Shown here in pieces: positions 59,764-64,000 of a stretch of DNA of 64,000 bases. The translations under genes and the position numbers were made by a program. The number at the start of each line of letters is the position of its first letter. Position 1 is the stretch's first letter. Source of the stretch: Monilinia fructicola (Eukaryota > Ascomycota > Leotiomycetes > Helotiales > Sclerotiniaceae); assembly GCA_008692225.1 (NCBI GenBank), contig VICG01000005.1, forward strand, positions 186,001-250,000, written 5' to 3'. The notes under the pieces were generated by a model. That model was not told where the DNA came from. It saw nothing but the letters and a program-made list of their open reading frames with translations, and did not search any database.

Positions 59764-61993
59764 TCATTTAAGCTCAACCTGGACATTGTGCCCATTCGAA
59801 TATGGCAGATTGTCATCTTCAGGTACTGACCATTTCTGATAGACCATCTCGCCATGTTGGACAAAATGCCCATCATAATCGATACCAATTACCGGGTCTC
59901 TCTTCACCTCCAAGACAGCACCACCCAAAAACAAAGGAACGGCGAAACGGAAGACAAGATAATAGAGAAAGCCGCCAAAGACTAAAGTCCAACCTATTGT
60001 TGGAACAATATACCAAGGCACGGAGCTACCGAGAGTTGGTTCGGGAATCCATAACGCAGCCACTGGGAACGCATTGGCAACGAAAACAATAATGGCTGTT
60101 ACGAGGCTAAACCATCGATTAGATGTAGAGTATGTGTTCCACCCAGAGGATGCTTTTGAGCGCATCCAGATCATTCCAAAGCTGAGACATATTGCGGCCA
60201 TTGCATCAATTGGGTACGCATAAATACCTGCTCAAAAATGTCAGAAATAAAAATTTTGGGGAGCCTATTTGCGACCACACTCACCAACAAGTAACGGATA
60301 AGCATCTTTCGATTGGGGGACCCGGATTGATGCAAGAATCAAAATCGTGCTGAATGCACAATGAATTACTAGAGCAGGGAATGGAATCGGTTCGAACTTG
60401 GCCTTTTCTGGGGCGCTTGCCACCCCTTCTTGCGTAGGAGTTCCAGTGGTCTCCGTCAACGGTTCAGACCTCTTGAATTTCTTGGTTGCCCATTCAATTA
60501 TGTTCACATTCTTAGCAAACACCAAAGAAAAAGGAAGTATTCCTTCTTTTGCAATCTCCTGCTTGACACGAGCAGCAGTGAAAGTGGTGACAATGACGTT
60601 TCCTAAGCTCGAGACTGCTAGACAGGCATTCATCAGTTGAACTGCACGCTTCTCAGTCCAAGCCCGGCCAATCGTAAGTTTGAAGAATTGTGCAACTACC
60701 GTTTCACCATTTGTGAAATTCGCATCTTGTGGTATGGGCACAACTATCATCTGAGTCGATGTCAGCCACCTTTCAAAGGCACCTTAGAGCTGATACTAAC
60801 ATATGCTATGTTTGTTAATAAGTACAGCAGGCACATTATCCCAACAGTCCATAGCGATATACCTTTGAATCTTGCCGTTGGCTTCTTGATTTCACCGAGA
60901 ACCTAAATCCTGGTTAGCTAGACCACACAATTTGGAAGGCAGATTGTTTACATAGTTTGCTTGGTTCCACCCCCCACATGTGAAGATAATGTTCAAATAT
61001 GCAGCTGCAAATCCACGAGCATGATCCCCCGTTCCGAGTTGCTTGAAGCTGGTATTCGGGTTCAAGTTTGTATACGATAACGGGTCTCGATGAAGGTGTT
61101 CAGTGTGGTTGTTGAGGACAATGAAACCTAAGATGATGATCAAGATGAGGATTGAAACCTTGGTGACAGCGAAGACACTGTTCAGATGAATTCCGAACAT
61201 TCTCCCAAGCGCATGCAAGAGAGTAACGAGCCAGGCGGTCCCAAGCGCTATTCCTTGCACTGCTCCCTTCTGTGGATCGTCGACTCCTGCTGCTGCGAGA
61301 ATATGTACCCCGAAGGAGACACAATTTGCCGCGGAATTTCCAACGACGATGAATACAAAACCGAACATGCAAATAGCCATATACCTAGGATGTCTCGCTA
61401 GGAACTTAAGGTAGTTTAGTTCTCCACCACTAAATTGATTAATAGACTGTCCAAAACCTGACTGTTGAAATTGGAATACCTTCGCGGGACTGCTTGAACC
61501 TCACCGGCCATCTTACGCCGTGGAATGGTGAGGCCATACTCAACATACATCAACGTACCAGCCATGCTAGCTATAAATCCCAAACTCCAGAGAATTAGAC
61601 TTCCCCCGATGCTTCGATCTTGTTGTAGTATATTCGTTGGCGATTCAAAAATTCCCGTTCCTTATGAATGTTAAGACTATCGATTTTGGCAGATACGGGA
61701 TGATAGAAGGGAAGTGGCATACCTATCATGCGATTCACTATTATACAAGCTACTTGGAACCGGCTTAACAAATCTTTATCCTCTGGAGAATTCGTGAATT
61801 CCTTCGACGGATTCCCAACCGCCTCATGTTCATCCAAATATGCCAAATCATCGAGGCTAACACCACCCAGACTAATGTTGCTCCTGTCTCGATGCAAACT
61901 TTCCGAGGCTACCGCCATGATTCGGAAGTCCTGTTGCGATGAAGGTTCTGCCATTGATTCACAGTTTTTGATCTTTGAGAAAGTGTGGTTCAC
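59764..61993 (-). CDS. Amino acid permease, high-affinity methionine permease (MUP1) type
   Basis: Six exons (61,723-61,993; 61,480-61,660; 60,952-61,429; 60,801-60,902; 60,285-60,750; 59,764-60,227), introns 49-62 nt, total 653 codons without breaks. A polar N-terminus of about 80 residues precedes helix 1 (VACIIVNRMIGTGIFESPTNIL), the APC-superfamily consensus with the unwound GTGIF segment that binds the amino acid. SGGELNYLKFL and FIVVGNSAANCVSFG are typical of the fungal L-amino-acid transporter branch that includes Mup1. NIIFTCGGWNQANYVLGEIKKP matches the helix 6 to loop region of the same branch. Later helices include NACLAVSSLGNVIVTTFTAARVKQEIAKEGILPF and the SIRVPQSKDAYPLLVGIYAYP stretch. 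The first ATG (61,991-61,993) gives a 13-residue extension over an alternative start (MAEPSS, at about 61,954). It would import methionine or related amino acids at the plasma membrane; substrate is inferred from family only. Confidence 0.9.
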
Positions 61994-62648
61994 TTGCAGA
62001 CTACTGTAGAAGTAGGTGCCTACATCAAGATAAAACCCGCTTCAATTGCAAGAAGCGGTTGGTGTGGCAATTGTAGAGTATTTGAAGCATGCCTAGCTCT
62101 CCCCAGCAAGGGCGTCGGTGACCTATTTTGTGCGAAAGCCTCATTCTCAACACCCCTCGCATTGCAAAAGCCAAGCTCAAAAATGAGTGAGATTATGGTC
62201 ATACTTAGATAGTAGAATGGTTACAAGGGTCTCAGCGGAGTAAAACTATTCGCTGCACCTCATTCTCAAAGCACAAAATCAATAGCTTCACGTGGCTTAA
62301 ACATCATCATCTGAAAAGGATAAGTTTAGGACGGAGGGCTTGATCCTAAGTCTAGGCGTTGAGTCGCACAATGAAGGTCTCTGGGTTGTCATTTCGGTCG
62401 CTTACTATACAGGTTACGGCGGTACGATAAGCGGGGGGTGGGGGATCATAGCAGCTAGGATCGCAAACAGGGCTGTAGAATGTGTCTTGAGACAGATATT
62501 TCTGGTTTATACAACTTTTATTATCACCTCTGACGATAGTTTTCGCTCTTTCTTGTTGCTGCTGCCGACTCTCTCGCTCTCATTTTTCTTTAACATGATA
62601 TTATTTCCGTGCGATATTGTGGAAAATCTCTTAACAAGGGGCAAGGTT
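61994..62648. other. Divergent intergenic region
   Basis: Between the permease start (minus) and the partial gene at 62,649 (plus). The second gene's frame is open upstream to 62,340, so its start may lie further left, but no better start context is visible. Confidence 0.45.
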
Positions 62649-64000
62649 ATGATGATGGAATTCTTTGACCACCTGCAGGCCCTTGTCGATAAGCTTCACA
62701 ATCGAACTCGTATCTTTGAACCACGTAGGTGACACCTGAATGAGATGTATCTATGCCATCTAATATTCAACAGATTCTCAAGCTCCGAGTTCTGGTGACG
62801 ATCTAAACGAGGAACTTGATGAACTCAAAAGATATCTGTCGACCATTTACGCGCGCCTTCACAAGGTTGAAAGTAGCTCTAGGCAGAATGAAGAACATCG
62901 TTCATCTGGGAATTTAATTCGAATTTTGATCAGTATACACAGGAGTCTTCAAGAAACATTGCATTTGATAGAGAAGGAAGACAGCAAGAGTCATCACCCT
63001 GACACAAAAGTTTACGCTTGGAAACCGGAAACATTGAGCGCAGTCGTGGAATCCATAGTTATTGAAAATCATAAACTGAGAGTATTACTCTGTACCTTTG
63101 ACCCGTGAGTTATATCTTATCACTTTAGAGCCTGCCATGAACTGACTAGTTCCCAGGGATGCAAGTGTTGAAGCCGTGATTCCTTTAAAGTGGAGAGAAT
63201 GGAGGTCGGGAAAAATCAAGCACTATATCGAAACGGAAATACAAAGGTGTGGGAGGCAGGGCCGCAAAGCAAGGTGGCCTGATGGCTACAATCATCAATT
63301 CAAGTGGAACAAACTGAATGATGCTGAATACTTAAGCAACATCTCTGGAGACAGACTTTGCGACGTTTTGTCTAAATCTTGGGAAGCCTTCGTTCAGTGT
63401 TTCACACGAAATTTACAGATTGCACAAGAAGAGCATTGTGATGCCTCAAATAGGTGGATCCATCTTATGATTTGCTCACATTACTTGATGTCCGCTCGAG
63501 ATTCTCGGGAATATCGCCAATTCTCCAAGCTTTTTCAAACACCCACAAGATTTATGTATCATTCAGACAGGCTTTACTTTACATCACTATGTAACGGAGT
63601 TGGAAATTGTGAGGTGCAGCCCGTTTTGAAAGTCAACTCAAGCTAACCATAGCCAGTTACTTTTTGGAATTCTTACTGAACTAGAAACGGAATACCTTAA
63701 CCCTGATGTAGTTCAAGAAAGAACTAAAACGCATCTTTCAAATCCACCGACCCCACAAATCCCACCGACTCCACCTTTAGTACAAGACCGCCAACAGAGT
63801 ATCTCGACAGGCTCAACTCAATCTATCGGAATCGATGAATACGGAGTTGTGTTCAAATGGTATGAAAAATAAGCACTTACAACCTAAGAGCGCACGAAAC
63901 TAAGTTTTGACAGTCATCTTGGTGGCGAGCAAACTGGTCACCTTCTCAAAGTCCGAGTAGATGCGGTGGGTGCATTATTTTTAGATTTTGACGAGGAGGC
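62649..64000 (+). CDS. Unrecognised fungal protein, 3' end beyond the window
   Basis: Exons 62,649-62,724, 62,774-63,104, 63,157-63,613, 63,657-63,859 and 63,914 onward form one continuous frame that runs off the window. The start chosen is the first of three consecutive ATGs (MMMEFFDHLQALVDKL); upstream in-frame ATG 62,595 is an alternative. Introns 1 and 2 (49 and 52 nt) are clear, the third (43 nt, GTGCAG donor, GCTAACC branch) is less certain. The protein opens with a helical, coiled-coil-like region (DDLNEELDELKRYLSTIYAR, SIHRSLQETLHLIEKEDS), then an unrecognised folded part with KLRVLLCTFDPDAS and SWEAFVQCFTRNLQIAQE, a Pro/Thr/Ser linker, and HLGGEQTGHLLKVRVDAVGA near the end. I do not know the family. 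Confidence 0.65.

Overview
The window is nuclear DNA of a filamentous ascomycete, most likely a leotiomycete of the Botrytis/Sclerotinia/Monilinia type. Genes carry short introns (about 47-110 nt) with GTRNGT donors and CTAAC-like branch points. Intergenic spaces are long, AT-rich and full of microsatellites, and families such as HsbA, UNC93-like MFS, PigL_N and het-Q-type subtilases are typical of Pezizomycotina. The lineage call is inference from protein flavour, not from a search.

Layout. 1-14.7 kb is a gene graveyard: four broken genes (an unnamed fungal family, an unrecognised Gln/Ser-rich gene, an aldo/keto reductase and an F-box/LRR-like gene) with frameshifts and stops, in AT-rich surroundings. 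14.8-19.8 kb (-) holds one long six-exon gene joining a fungal STAND-type N-terminal helical domain to a J-like domain (HPD replaced by HPK) and an Arg/Ser-rich tail. 20.5-21.6 kb (-) is a small SERAC1-like alpha/beta hydrolase. 23.1-25.2 kb (+) is a six-exon alpha-glucoside/sugar MFS transporter. 30.3-32.5 kb (-) is mitochondrial FAD glycerol-3-phosphate dehydrogenase (GUT2 type), with two homopolymer frame breaks.

33,591-42,457 is the most unusual object: an 8.87-kb DNA transposon with perfect 27-bp terminal inverted repeats. It carries two paralogous-looking Cys/His-rich proteins on the + strand (252 and 455 aa) and, convergently, a 13-exon DDE transposase (about 875 codons, CxxH signature, two frame breaks) on the - strand. 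A palindromic AAACGTTT-type repeat fills the non-coding space of the element and 19 of its 24 introns, and I see no such array outside the TIRs.

42.5-47.2 kb is a 4.8-kb intergenic stretch rich in GTAC and CCTAGG palindromes, upstream of an UNC93-like MFS gene (47.2-49.0 kb, +). 49-53.5 kb is microsatellite-rich and empty of recognisable genes. 53.5-56.2 kb (-) carries a subtilisin-like protease with a Cys-rich N-terminus, followed by a broken gene that looks like a fungal gasdermin-like protein. This matches the het-Q1/het-Q2 style of paired cell-death genes. 57.2-57.8 kb (-) encodes a secreted HsbA-like protein, 59.8-62.0 kb (-) a six-exon methionine-permease-like amino acid transporter, and 62.6 kb to the window end (+) a partial unrecognised gene.

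Two themes stand out: a self-contained transposon whose introns are built from one palindromic repeat, and scattered parts of fungal non-self-recognition/cell-death machinery (STAND N-domain, SERAC1-like hydrolase, subtilase plus gasdermin-like pair), several of them decaying.
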